Positions 10,105-19,083 of a DNA stretch of 36,199 bases are shown in pieces. The notes beneath the pieces were generated by a model. The model made no database searches and was not told the DNA's origin. It saw only the letters and a program-made list of their open reading frames with translations. The stretch covers positions 1 to 36,199 of the forward strand of contig AJWJ01000227.1 of assembly GCA_000277445.1 (NCBI GenBank), read 5' to 3'. Every line of letters starts with the position of its first letter. Within the stretch, counting starts at the first letter, position 1. A program made the position numbers and the translations under genes. The stretch is from Polysphondylium violaceum. Lineage: Eukaryota; Evosea; Eumycetozoa; Dictyosteliales; Dictyosteliaceae.

Positions 10105-11598
10105 TTAACAAGACATGGAATGAGCAATTCTTTCAATGTTTGTAATTTCTTGACTCTTGAAACCAACGAGATCGAGAATTTCTTTGACATCTTCTTGATT
10201 TTTGTAAAAGGCAGAAAGAGTTTCATCATATTCAATGTTGGCTGGTGGACATTTCTTGACACTGTTGAAATGACAATCAATACGATCAGAGAGTAAAATG
10301 AGACCAGCAAAACCTTGGCTAATTAAAACCTTTGAAACTTCACCAACAAAATCACGATTGATTGGTCTACGATTTGGAGTTTCAGTGCTGCTACTCATTG
10401 GTTCTTCATGATTGATAAGAGTGAGATTGAATAATCTTTTCTTGACATCATCAGCTGTGGGAACCAAAAACATTTGTTTGAGAATATCAAAGGTATCAGT
10501 GTTGCTATATGGAGCCATAACATATTTTTCATGAATATCTTTAATGTTACGATCCCATTCAGTTTCATTGATATCAGAGACGAGATAACCAACCATCCAT
10601 GGTCTTTGAATATTGTCATTCTTGAGGACATCGGTCATACCAAGATCTCTCCAACGTTTGACAAATGTTTCGTTAAAACCACCAAGAGTAGATGGAATGG
10701 ATAAAGTGTACCATAAACGATCTTTGAAGCCTTGTTCAGAAATTTCTCTGTTGAGATCATGATAAGCTCTGCCAAGAGTAGCAACCAAAAGTGGATATTC
10801 ACTGAGATGACCCTCCATTCTCCAATCAACAAAGTTAAAAGTGGTGTGAAGAGTTAAAATCAATTTCTTGAAATCGTGGTATTTCTTGTTGGATGGTGAG
10901 CAGTGTTGTTTGATAAAATCATTTAATTTTTGAATTGAAGAATGAGCATCGGTAAGTTCTTGTTCAGAGAAATCACAATCACTACGATCTTGACAGCCAA
11001 CGACACCAACCAAAAGTCCACCCTTTTCATTGACACAGCATTTCCATTTCTTGAGATCTTCAAAGAATTTAACACTTCTGACGTTGGATGATTTGGATGG
11101 TGCCTTTTCTGGATTCATAAAGATGTGGAATCTGTCGTTACCACTGGATCCTCCGCCAACAATGATACCTTTTTCATCAGCCTTTTTGGTCTCACCATCA
11201 TCGGTGGTATAGTTTCCATGACCATATCCAAGATTTCCAAGGAAAACAGTGTTGAATTTGTTTTCTTGAGTACCAACTCTGAGACCAATGGGACGGTAAC
11301 GAGAGGTACCAACATCACAGGTTGGCAAGTTGGGATCGGCATCATTGTTGCTCTCGATTCGGCATTCTTTGATTTCCATGGTCTTGGGATCAACTTCCAT
11401 ACCCTTGTTTAAATCCAAGTACCAATCAGTGACATCATTTCCGCCGACTTTGCCCATGGTGTTGTAGGTCTTGTTGTTGATATCAACTTGATAACCAGAG
11501 AAACGAATAAGCTTAGTATTGACAACCTTGTGTTCACCAGTCATAGCACCCTTTACACTTTGGCCAATGGCAGAGATTGAAGTTTTCATGCTTTCCAT
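10105..11598 (-). CDS. Orphan 497-aa cytosolic protein, probably highly expressed
   Basis: A single exon of 497 codons starts at an A-rich-context ATG (MESMKTSISAIGQSVKG). It has no signal peptide, membrane segment or low-complexity tract, which is unusual in this window. The N-terminal 160 residues are Gly/Asp-rich and look beta-type (for example NTVFLGNLGYGHGNYTT and IIVGGGSSGNDRFHIFMNP). The middle has a Cys pair (KWKCC) and GCQDRSDCDF. The C-terminal 300 residues look alpha/beta, with segments such as KDRLWYTLSIPSTLGGF, RPWMVGYLVSDINETEWD and FAGLILLSDRIDCHF. Codons favour AAG, GAG and C-ending forms far more than the AT-rich neighbours, suggesting strong expression. I do not recognise the family. 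The pattern of alternating hydrophobic strands and helices would allow a TIM-barrel-like (for example glycosidase-related) fold, but no catalytic motif is evident. Confidence 0.9.
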   Translation of the reverse strand: MESMKTSISAIGQSVKGAMTGEHKVVNTKLIRFSGYQVDINNKTYNTMGKVGGNDVTDWYLDLNKGMEVDPKTMEIKECRIESNNDADPNLPTCDVGTSRYRPIGLRVGTQENKFNTVFLGNLGYGHGNYTTDDGETKKADEKGIIVGGGSSGNDRFHIFMNPEKAPSKSSNVRSVKFFEDLKKWKCCVNEKGGLLVGVVGCQDRSDCDFSEQELTDAHSSIQKLNDFIKQHCSPSNKKYHDFKKLILTLHTTFNFVDWRMEGHLSEYPLLVATLGRAYHDLNREISEQGFKDRLWYTLSIPSTLGGFNETFVKRWRDLGMTDVLKNDNIQRPWMVGYLVSDINETEWDRNIKDIHEKYVMAPYSNTDTFDILKQMFLVPTADDVKKRLFNLTLINHEEPMSSSTETPNRRPINRDFVGEVSKVLISQGFAGLILLSDRIDCHFNSVKKCPPANIEYDETLSAFYKNQEDVKEILDLVGFKSQEITNIERIAHSMSC

Positions 11599-11959
11599 TT
11601 TTGTTGAAATAATATTGTTGTTGTAATTATTGAAAAATAAATTTAAAATTTATAATATGTAGATAATTATTTAATAAATCAATGACGAGTTGCTTTGAAT
11701 TATGACTTTTAGCATCAATGTTAGCCCCTATTTATACTTTTTCTCTTTCAACAAAATATAATAAATTTAATTCAATTTAATCATTTTCTTCGTCGATTAA
11801 TAATCTTTACCACTTGTAGAGTTTACAGATTATCCTTTTTCTGTATTTCTATATTTATGTTTTTTTTTAAAAAATAATAAAATTTTATTTCTGATGATCA
11901 GAGAAATGAATAAATTAAATAAATAAATAAATTAAATAAATAAATAGTTAGCTATAGGA
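11599..11959. promoter_or_regulatory. Intergenic spacer between the 497-aa gene and the CAP-domain gene
   Basis: These 361 nt contain the promoter of the 497-aa gene (start at 11598) and the 3' end of the CAP-domain gene. They are AT-rich, with an AAATAAAT-type repeat at about 11906-11945 that can supply polyadenylation signals for the CAP-domain gene on the minus strand. No gene was seen. Confidence 0.4.
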
Positions 11960-13258
11960 TTAGAATACAATTAATCCAAAAATGGAAAAGATCAATACAA
12001 GATATATGTTTGAAAAGGTTTTGGTAGCATTATTAGGTTCATCAACAGGGCCGCCTGTAGAACTACCACCAGTACCAGTTGATGATGACGATGATGATGA
12101 TGATGAGGATGATGGGTTTGGTGTTGGTGATGGTGTTGAAGTAGATGATGATGATGATGATGAAGTAGCTGATGTAGATGTTGGTGATGATGAAGTAGCT
12201 GACGTAGATGTTGGTGATGATGAAGTAGCTGATGTAGATGTAGATGATGATGAAGTAGCTGATGTAGATGTTGGTGATCCAGTACTACTTGTTGTAGAAG
12301 TACCTGAGAATACATTGGTAGATGTCCATGAAGCAGTACAAGCATTGGATTTTGTTGCAGTTGTCAAAGAACCAGTTTCTGGGAATTTGAAGGTTGCAGT
12401 TGCAGTCTTGAACTCAAAGGCATAATTTTGACAAGCAGTGTAGGTTGATGGTTTATACACATAGAAGCCTTGGGTTGCGGTGCCATACAATCTGGTGAGA
12501 TCAAATCCAGTGCCATCAATATAAATCTTGGCAGATGTGGCGGCGGTAGTGGAGTAATAAGAGACAATGTAAATCACACTACTACCGGTGACATTAAAGG
12601 TATGCGATCCATGATGAATGGGTGTGTTTGGCACAGTTCCTTGACAACTCTTGCTTCCAAAGTTTTGAGTAGAGTACACGTACCCACTTCCAACCTTATA
12701 GGATCCCACCCCCATCACTTGATAATTGGATCCCATTAAATTGATTCTATGGCCAATCTGGGAATATGTGCTACCGGCGTCTGAAATACACACATCATTG
12801 CTGGCCTCACAAATCAAGAGATTGTTTGTTTCTATACCTGTGGGGGTACCATATGCAATATTCTCGGCACGAGCATTTGGAGTACATCCACCCAGGTAAT
12901 ATTGAACTCTCGTGTCTGATTTAGTTTTGTTGCAATCGTCATGACTAAAACAATTATTTACAGCCATATCGTATGAATGAGCCTTGGCCAATCTGTTCCA
13001 AGTGTTATTGTAGTACACTGGAGCGACAGAAGAAGAAAAGTTGGATGGAGTAAGAATGGCATCCAAATTGCTATAGATACTTGTAGGCATAAAATGTACT
13101 TTATAGGCCACTGGACTAATTCTCAAAGCATTGGCCAATGTCAGCGACTCTCTTTCAAACCAATTTGGATTTCCGTCCGAATCAATCTCTCCATATCCAT
13201 AAACAGTTGTGGTTGTACTCACCAACAATAATAAAACTACAGATAACAAATATTTCAT
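11960..13258 (-). CDS. CAP/SCP-domain secreted protein with Ser/Thr stalk and GPI signal
   Basis: A single exon of 432 aa. Residues 1-22 form a signal peptide (MKYLLSVVLLLLVSTTTTVYG). A CAP (SCP/PR-1-like) domain spans about 33-205 and is closest in pattern to the bacterial YkwD-type subgroup: the first helix FERESLTLANALR, LAKAHSYDMA (H94), CFSHDD (H106), ARAENIAYG (E132) and SQIGHRINLMGSNYQVMGVG (H170) supply the expected cavity residues. A beta-rich module follows (about 205-310, with IDGTGFDL). Then comes a Ser/Thr/Pro stalk of repeated TSTSATSSSP units (about 325-400) and a hydrophobic tail (NIYLVLIFSIFGLIVF) typical of GPI attachment. CAP proteins act outside the cell, often in sterol or lipid binding; the exact role here is unknown. 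A decayed copy lies near 16035-16345. Confidence 0.9.
   Translation of the reverse strand: MKYLLSVVLLLLVSTTTTVYGYGEIDSDGNPNWFERESLTLANALRISPVAYKVHFMPTSIYSNLDAILTPSNFSSSVAPVYYNNTWNRLAKAHSYDMAVNNCFSHDDCNKTKSDTRVQYYLGGCTPNARAENIAYGTPTGIETNNLLICEASNDVCISDAGSTYSQIGHRINLMGSNYQVMGVGSYKVGSGYVYSTQNFGSKSCQGTVPNTPIHHGSHTFNVTGSSVIYIVSYYSTTAATSAKIYIDGTGFDLTRLYGTATQGFYVYKPSTYTACQNYAFEFKTATATFKFPETGSLTTATKSNACTASWTSTNVFSGTSTTSSTGSPTSTSATSSSSTSTSATSSSPTSTSATSSSPTSTSATSSSSSSSTSTPSPTPNPSSSSSSSSSSSTGTGGSSTGGPVDEPNNATKTFSNIYLVLIFSIFGLIVF
12161..12280. repeat. 30-nt tandem repeat in CAP stalk
   Basis: Four copies of a 30-nt unit beginning TGAAGTAGCTGATGTAGATG start at 12161, 12191, 12221 and 12251, with single-base differences. 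On the minus strand they encode a ten-residue Ser/Thr/Ala-rich unit (TSTSATSSSP). Such repeats can expand and shrink, changing stalk length between strains. Confidence 0.9.
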
Positions 13259-13506
13259 TTTAAGTATTTAATATATTTGTAACCAAAAAAATAGAGAATA
13301 ATGATCAATATTGATTTTTATAATCCGTTAGAGGATAGTTTTATTTTTATAAAGTTTTTTAGTTTTATTTGAAAAAAATTCGTCCCACTCTATATCCAAT
13401 AAAATGTGGCTCTTTTTTTGGGACAAAAATATCTGTTTTTTTTTTTTTGAAGATATTTTTTTAAAAATGTCCACAAATCACTGAGTGGTAAAAGATATTT
13501 ATTTAT

Positions 13507-15771
13507 TTATAAAGAAACAATTAAAATACCAAGGAATATCATCAACGTATCGATTGAACATATCAAAATGGCAGAGTTAGGTTCTGGGGTTGTACCTGAA
13601 TCTGTGGTAGATGCAGTAGAAGTTGATGTTGAACCACCATTACCACCTGTTGAAGAAGTTGTTGGGTTACTTTCACTTGAAGTATCGGGATTTGGATCTT
13701 GAGGGAATGGGGTTTGAGCATATAATTGACTATAATCTCTGGCATAAGTGATATTTTCAGATGGAATACCATCAAATAAATAAAAACTAGTACTATGACC
13801 ATAAACATCATTCAAACTAACTCTGATCAAATTTTCTTGGGCGATTTTAGCAACCATAGATGGCTCCATTATAAGATCAAAGTAATACCATTCATTTGCT
13901 TTCAACATAATTGGATTTTTAAAGACAGCACCAGAGGTACTATTTTCAAAATCTACAGTAATATTACTATTAATACCAAGTGTTTGACCTTGAATATGGA
14001 GCATGTAGGAATTTAGAGTCTTTCCTTTTGACCAAAAGAAGGATCTGACATATGCATAACATGATGGCCAAAAGCTTTCTGGCAAATCATCTTGATAATT
14101 TTGGAAATTGTTTCCTTGGATTCTATCACGAACCTTTTGATCGTTGAGGTAGCAAGCATAACAATCTGGAAGAATACCAGTAAAATTATTGTATGAAATA
14201 TCAGCGTCAACATTACAGACCCATTGGGGCACTTCTCCATAAAAATTATTGTGGGAGATATTTAAACCAATAAGTTGACGTTGTTTTCCTGGAACATCTT
14301 GATCAATGGACCATGCAATTCTATCGGTATTGTATAAAGTAATATTCGGAATAGCCATGCTAATTTGATTTCCACTGATATCATTACTAAATATTTTTGT
14401 TAAAAAGCCAAAATCAACTGTATTGATATTAGAGTTTTTAACAGTACTAACATTTTTTGAAAAAGATAATTAGTTTTCATTTCCAATATTTAAACGATAA
14501 CGATTTTACTTACATTGATTTCAATAAAGATGGATTTGTTTTGACAATTGGATATGGTTTGGATCCATCTTGAAGCTCAAAACCAGCATCAATTGAAAAA
14601 GAAGTGATTTCAGATTTTGATAAATCTAATTTTCTTGCAATGTGCCAATTTACACCACTTGATTTACTATTATTTTTAATTCGTTATTAATCAAATGAAT
14701 CTTCAATTGTATTATTATTAAAATTACTTACAAATCAAATTTGTTATTTGGAAAACTACCAACTTTATAATTTTCAAAAGATAAAGGAAAAGTTAAATTC
14801 TTTTTTTGTTGTAATAAATCACCATAAAAGTTCCTATGAAAGCTTTTATATAAATATTTAAACAGATAAAGATCATTATAGTAATACTTACAGAGCTGTT
14901 AGCTTTGGAATTTTTTCAATATTGGTAATAACTCCATTTGGGAAAGAATCTGTAAGATAAATAGTACTATTAAAAAAAAAAAAACTTAATTAATTTTCGA
15001 GATAATTATCTCGAAAAAAAAGATAAAATACATACAATGAAAAGACTCTAAGATATGTAAAATCCGGAAAACTAGAAGTTGTTAAAGTTAATTCTGCAAA
15101 AGTTCTATCTGTTGGTTGGGTAAAGTTATTTATCCAATTGATATTTTGTTTTTTATTCAAAGGATTGTGGAATATGGGAAATGGCAAAATCTCTGATAAA
15201 TAATGAGTTCCTTCAAATTGATTTTCTGGTAAATACAATGTTCCATATTTATAATTTCCATAGGGAACTTGAGAAATAGTACAATTAACACAAGTTCTAT
15301 AATAGGAATTTGTTAATGATAATAAAAATAATAAATTTATATAAATAATGACTCACATGACATTAATAGAAGGACAATTGGTACTCATATCTAAAAGAAA
15401 TTGATTTTCCATGATTATATTTGAGAGTTTTAATTGTGTGATATTTGGGAAAATAAAAAGATTTGATTGAATTACAACATTTTCACTTATGGTTTCCAAT
15501 TGAATTCCTGTAATTACATCTATATTGCAACTAATACCTCTTTCCAGACAAATACTACTTGGAGTAAGTTTCGAGGTATTGTGTCCAAGTAGATTAAATA
15601 CTGCAACAAGATCTTCAACTAGAGTTTAATGATTAATAAAAAATTAAAAATTGATTTCCTCTATTCTAAAACCCAATACTTACATTGAGATTGAACAATA
15701 GTTTGAGCCTGAGTGAGACAAAGTGTCAAAGACAAAAAGGTAAATAAATAAATAAAATTGAGGATCCTCAT
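13507..15771 (-). CDS. Leucine-rich-repeat surface protein with GPI signal, seven exons
   Basis: Seven exons (15684-15771, 15357-15618, 15036-15296, 14892-14966, 14732-14833, 14514-14666, 13507-14446) join in frame to give 626 aa; all six introns use GTAAGT, GTATGT or GTGAGT donors and TAG acceptors. A signal peptide (MRILNFIYLFTFLSLTLCL) is followed by a Cys-containing cap and plant-receptor-like LRRs (for example ITQLKLSNIIMENQFL and LIGLNISHNNFYGEVPQWV, then ISYNNFTGILP) to about residue 415. About 150 residues of beta-rich sequence follow (HIQGQTLGINSNITVDFENS). A Ser/Thr/Pro linker and a hydrophobic end (DTLMIFLGILIVSL) suggest a GPI anchor. Most introns split codons after two bases, between LRR-type segments, as is common when repeats multiply by exon duplication. 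Probable role: adhesion or recognition at the cell surface; the ligand is unknown. It lies 248 nt downstream of the CAP gene's start, on the same strand. Confidence 0.85.
14994..15017. repeat. Perfect 24-bp palindrome inside LRR-gene intron
   Basis: The half-site TTTTCGAGATAA is followed directly by its exact reverse complement. It fills about a third of the 69-nt third intron (14967-15035) of the LRR gene, between donor and acceptor, and could bring the splice sites together as an RNA hairpin. Confidence 0.85.
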
Positions 15772-16034
15772 TTTGTTTGTTTGAATTTTAAATGTTTGAA
15801 ACAATGGTTTTTATATCAAGGACTTGGTTTTAATATTTTTAAAAAAAAGATATTTAGACTTTCCACACTTTGGATTTTAGTATAAAAACTATGAGAGATT
15901 TTTTCTCATTAAAAATCTCCAGATATTAATCAATTTCCTCTCCCAAAATGTCATGTGCAAAGAAATTCAACCCGACACCAAATTATGCAATTAAGAAATG
16001 AAACAAAAAGATATTTGAGAGGATAAATTCATAT
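15772..16034. promoter_or_regulatory. Upstream region of the LRR gene
   Basis: This 263-nt AT-rich region lies between the LRR gene start and the decayed CAP copy. It contains two AAAAGATATTT strings (about 15847 and 16006). A similar string occurs upstream of the CAP gene near 13491, but the motif is too AT-rich to weigh heavily. No gene was seen. Confidence 0.35.
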
Positions 16035-16345
16035 CAGGATGGTTGGTTGTAAATGAACCAGTCTTAGGAATTAAAGGTACAAAAGAGTTTTCGAATTCAA
16101 GCATATGATTGACAAGTAGTGTACAGGTTGAGGGTTTATCTGCATAAAAACACCATACTTGAACAACAAACTGTTGAGATCAAATCCAGTACCATCAATT
16201 AAAATTTTCGCAGATGTACCTGAGAGTTGTTGGTTAAAATATGTAACTATTAAAACACTCTTTCATACTGGTACTAGACATTAAAAGTATGTGAAGATTG
16301 ACAAAAACCAAAATCTCTTCCCAACATAGACCAGTTGTTCCCTAC
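16035..16345 (-). pseudogene. Decayed partial copy of the CAP/SCP-domain gene
   Basis: The minus strand matches the middle of the CAP-domain gene (about 12350-12660). Clear landmarks are GTSAKILIDGTGFDL against ATSAKIYIDGTGFDL, FGFCQSSHTFNV against FGSKSCQ...GSHTFNV, and plus-strand runs such as GATCAAATCCAGTACCATCAA against GATCAAATCCAGTGCCATCAA (one difference). The copy covers the end of the CAP domain and the following beta-rich module; signal peptide, catalytic-cavity helices, stalk and GPI tail are missing. Several frameshifts and stops separate the matching pieces, so it cannot make the protein. It lies beyond the LRR gene in the same orientation, consistent with an old duplication of the CAP gene, or of CAP plus LRR, followed by decay. 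Confidence 0.8.
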
Positions 16346-16568
16346 GTTACACAAATCATTTTGGATAGTGATAAAAAATGCTTGTTTAAAATGTGGTGTT
16401 AAAAAGATTTTTGATAAATATCTAGTTTTTTTTTTAAAACTTTTTTTTTTTTTTTCTTTTGATTTCAAAGTTTTGACTACAAGAAAAAAATCAATGCATT
16501 TAAACATTCATATCTTTTCTCACACAAATTTGTAATATTATATATAGTAATAATAATAATAATTAAAC

Positions 16569-16745
16569 ATGTTTATCTTTAAAAAAAACAACGTTGGAGG
16601 ATCAAGTAAAGGTAAAAAATACATTCTTTAAATTATGAGAAATAACAGATCTTTTAAATATAATATACTCACATTATCTCCAATATAATTAGTAAACACC
16701 AAGCCCCAACCTTCTTTTGGTTCAAAAGCACCAGCTTTTAGATAA
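16569..16745 (+). CDS. Spliced micro-protein gene A, 31 aa
   Basis: Exon 1 (16569-16611) and exon 2 (16693-16745) join in phase 1 across an 81-nt intron (GTAAAA...AATTAG) to give 31 aa, beginning MFIFKKNNVGGSSK and ending KPQPSFGSKAPAFR. It would be missed by length filters. Support comes from its neighbour at 16981, which has the same plan: a basic Gly/Lys-rich first exon, a phase-1 intron just before a Val codon, a second exon of exactly 53 nt, and an 'FGS.A..F' C-terminus. A long T-run (about 16441-16455) lies upstream, as before the next two genes. The function is unknown. The basic, small, Gly-rich sequence suggests a nucleic-acid or ribosome-associated peptide, but that is a guess. Confidence 0.6.
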
Positions 16746-16980
16746 ATAATTAAAATTCTTGTTAAACTCTAAATTAAATAAACCAAATACAACTTTTAAT
16801 ACTGTTGTAATCATTGTTTTTGTGTTACCATCCACACATTCACAATCAGATATTTTTAAATATATAATTATCCTGATATTTTTAATTTTTTTTTTTTCAA
16901 GAAAAAATTGGGATGTCACATTGAGCTTTTTTTTTTTTTTTTTTTCTTTTCATCTAAACAACAAATAACATATTATAACA

Positions 16981-17162
16981 ATGCAAACCACTAAAACAAA
17001 GACACATTCAAAAGGACAAGTTAAAGGAAATGGCAAGAATGCCTCTGGTATGTATTCAATAAACATCTTGGAGAATTCAGCCATCTAATATTTATTTATT
17101 CAATATTAGTTGCCCCACAAGTAAACCCCTTTGGATCAACTGCCAAAGGTTTCAATTTTTAA
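16981..17162 (+). CDS. Spliced micro-protein gene B, 39 aa
   Basis: Exon 1 (16981-17047) and exon 2 (17110-17162) join in phase 1 across a 62-nt intron (GTATGT...TATTAG) to give 39 aa, beginning MQTTKTKTHSKGQVKGNGK and ending PQVNPFGSTAKGFNF. The first exon is rich in Lys, Thr and Gly, and the second is Pro/Gly/Phe-rich. The ATG follows a 21-nt T-run and an A-rich leader, a usual dictyostelid promoter setting. C-ending codons (ACC, GGC, GCC, CCC, TTC, AAC) are used, which suggests real translation, possibly at a high level. It is a probable tandem paralog of the 31-aa gene 236 nt upstream. No signal peptide or known domain is seen; function unknown. Confidence 0.65.
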
Positions 17163-17292
17163 ATATATGACAAACTGTAATTTTATATTCTAAATAAAGC
17201 TTATAGGTATAATTTGCTTTTTTCACTTCTTTATTTCTTTTTTTTTTTTTTTTTTTTTCCTTACTTTTAAAAAAAAAATTATATGATACAAA

Positions 17293-19068
17293 ATGTTTAT
17301 TACAGAGATATGGAGGAATTTATATATTAGAAATAATATTAGAAATAAATTGTTAGAAAATGTTACAATTGTTATGACTGTTAGATATCTAAATGAAAAT
17401 AACAAGTATTTACAATACATTGATCATCGATATACAAATATATGTGTTGCGTTGGATTCACTGGACGAGTACAGTGAGTCGCCCTATCGGAGATTAATAA
17501 ACATCGTAGAGATTCATTTGCCTACGACCACATTGACAAAAGATACTTTTGGCACAGACAATAGCATTGTTCACCTAAGAATACAAAGTTGTTTGGCAAT
17601 TGAATCTTTGCCCGACAACATTGAGCGACTGCAGCTCAGATATCTCGATAGAGACATAGATGATTCACTGCAGCTGCCGAGAAATTTGTTGGAGCTCGAG
17701 TTGTCAAACTTTGATAGAGACATTAGACCCAACAGTCTGCCGTCTTGCCTAAAGACACTCAGGTTGTCATTCAACTTTAATCGTCCTCTCTTGCCAAATG
17801 CTCTACCAGAGTCGTTGACTCTGTTATCGCTGGGCAGATGCTTTAAACAGAGTATTGGCGCAGGCGTGCTGCCCACATCACTCAAGGAACTCACTATGGG
17901 CGGATCACCTATCACCCCAATCACCAACCAACTAGCGACCGCCATTTTCCCGCCCAGTCTTGAATCGTTTACCATCACACACGACAGATTCACCACGGTG
18001 CCTCGGGTACCATTCATGGTCACCAAGTTGCTTTTTCACGCGTTTATCTTTACCAAGCAGTTGCAAGTCAATGATATTCCCTCAAGTGTTGTGTATTTGG
18101 ATTTATCGCGATACACATACAAGCTGTATCCAAATGTCATACCCTATGGTGTAGAGACGCTGATTGCCAGTTCATATAACCTATCAATTGATGTCAACGA
18201 TTTGCCAGACTCTATTACATCGCTAGACATGCAAACATTCAATCAATCACTCGTCAATTTACCTCGAAAACTATCTAGACTCACATTGGATTCATTCAAC
18301 AGACCCATTGCACCCAACACATTGGTGGAACCACTAAAGTACTGTCATCTGCCAAACTTTCAACACAACCTACCTCCCCTCCCCTCCTCTATTACCTATT
18401 TAAATATAAAGAGAGCAGATTTACTTGATCTATCAATACTCTCCAACTCATGCGCAAAAGAATTGGTAATCAATGACCTACTATCACCAGTAGTTTTTAA
18501 TAGTAGCAATGGTAATAATGATTTTAAACATCTAACAACAATTGAATTGGTATCTAGTAAATATAAACTCAAAGCATTTATTATTCCTTGTACAGTCAAA
18601 AATGTGATATTGTTAAACTATGATTTCGATCTCGATGTCAATGCCATACCCATCTCTGTGTCTAGTTTATATTACTCTAGTAATCTCAATACTGAACCCA
18701 CATTACATTTCCCAAACTCTATTACAAACCTAACCATGCATGTAAATTTTCCCATCCGAGTTGGACTTGTACCATCATCTGTTACCTGTCTATCGTTTAT
18801 GTATCATCAATATCGTTTGCCAATGAATAGCATACCGCCATCTATCAGAAAACTAGTATTTAAACAAAACCTAGAGCTACCTCTTGAACCTGATGAAATA
18901 CCAAACACCGTTGAAAAACTAGTTCTCCAGGGATGGATCACCGATAGCCTATCACTCCATTCCATTCCCCGCACAGTTTCGGTTTTAAAATCAAATTCTT
19001 TTATCAAAGATATTGATTCAATTATTGATTCTAAATCTGATATTATTCTTTCAAATATATTTCAATAA
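17293..19068 (+). CDS. FNIP-repeat protein
   Basis: A single exon of 591 aa. The N-terminus (FITEIWRNLYIRNNIRNKLL) is the short F-box-like lead-in usual in dictyostelid FNIP proteins. From about residue 100 on there are some 18-20 tandem units of 21-23 residues with the pattern 'FN.P...N.LP.SL..L.L', for example FNFNRPLLPNALPESLTLL and SFNRPIAPNTLVEPL. FNIP repeats form an LRR-like solenoid and are strongly expanded in dictyostelids, often presumed substrate adaptors of SCF-type ubiquitin ligases; this role is inferred, not shown. Late repeats are degenerate. The ATG is 36 nt after a long T-run. Codon use is more GC-rich than in the helical-repeat gene downstream. Confidence 0.9.
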   Translation: MFITEIWRNLYIRNNIRNKLLENVTIVMTVRYLNENNKYLQYIDHRYTNICVALDSLDEYSESPYRRLINIVEIHLPTTTLTKDTFGTDNSIVHLRIQSCLAIESLPDNIERLQLRYLDRDIDDSLQLPRNLLELELSNFDRDIRPNSLPSCLKTLRLSFNFNRPLLPNALPESLTLLSLGRCFKQSIGAGVLPTSLKELTMGGSPITPITNQLATAIFPPSLESFTITHDRFTTVPRVPFMVTKLLFHAFIFTKQLQVNDIPSSVVYLDLSRYTYKLYPNVIPYGVETLIASSYNLSIDVNDLPDSITSLDMQTFNQSLVNLPRKLSRLTLDSFNRPIAPNTLVEPLKYCHLPNFQHNLPPLPSSITYLNIKRADLLDLSILSNSCAKELVINDLLSPVVFNSSNGNNDFKHLTTIELVSSKYKLKAFIIPCTVKNVILLNYDFDLDVNAIPISVSSLYYSSNLNTEPTLHFPNSITNLTMHVNFPIRVGLVPSSVTCLSFMYHQYRLPMNSIPPSIRKLVFKQNLELPLEPDEIPNTVEKLVLQGWITDSLSLHSIPRTVSVLKSNSFIKDIDSIIDSKSDIILSNIFQ

Positions 19069-19083
19069 ACTATTGCTGTTGTA

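Noticed and set aside
11982-12425. Plus-strand Asp/Val-rich open frame across the CAP-gene repeats
   Set aside because: It is the antisense shadow of the Ser/Thr stalk repeats; the minus-strand frame has a signal peptide, CAP motifs and a GPI tail.
16274-16507. Minus-strand frame of 77 codons beginning in Lys-rich sequence
   Set aside because: Its useful end (FGFCQSSHTFNV) belongs to the decayed CAP copy; the Lys-rich start is translated poly-T spacer.
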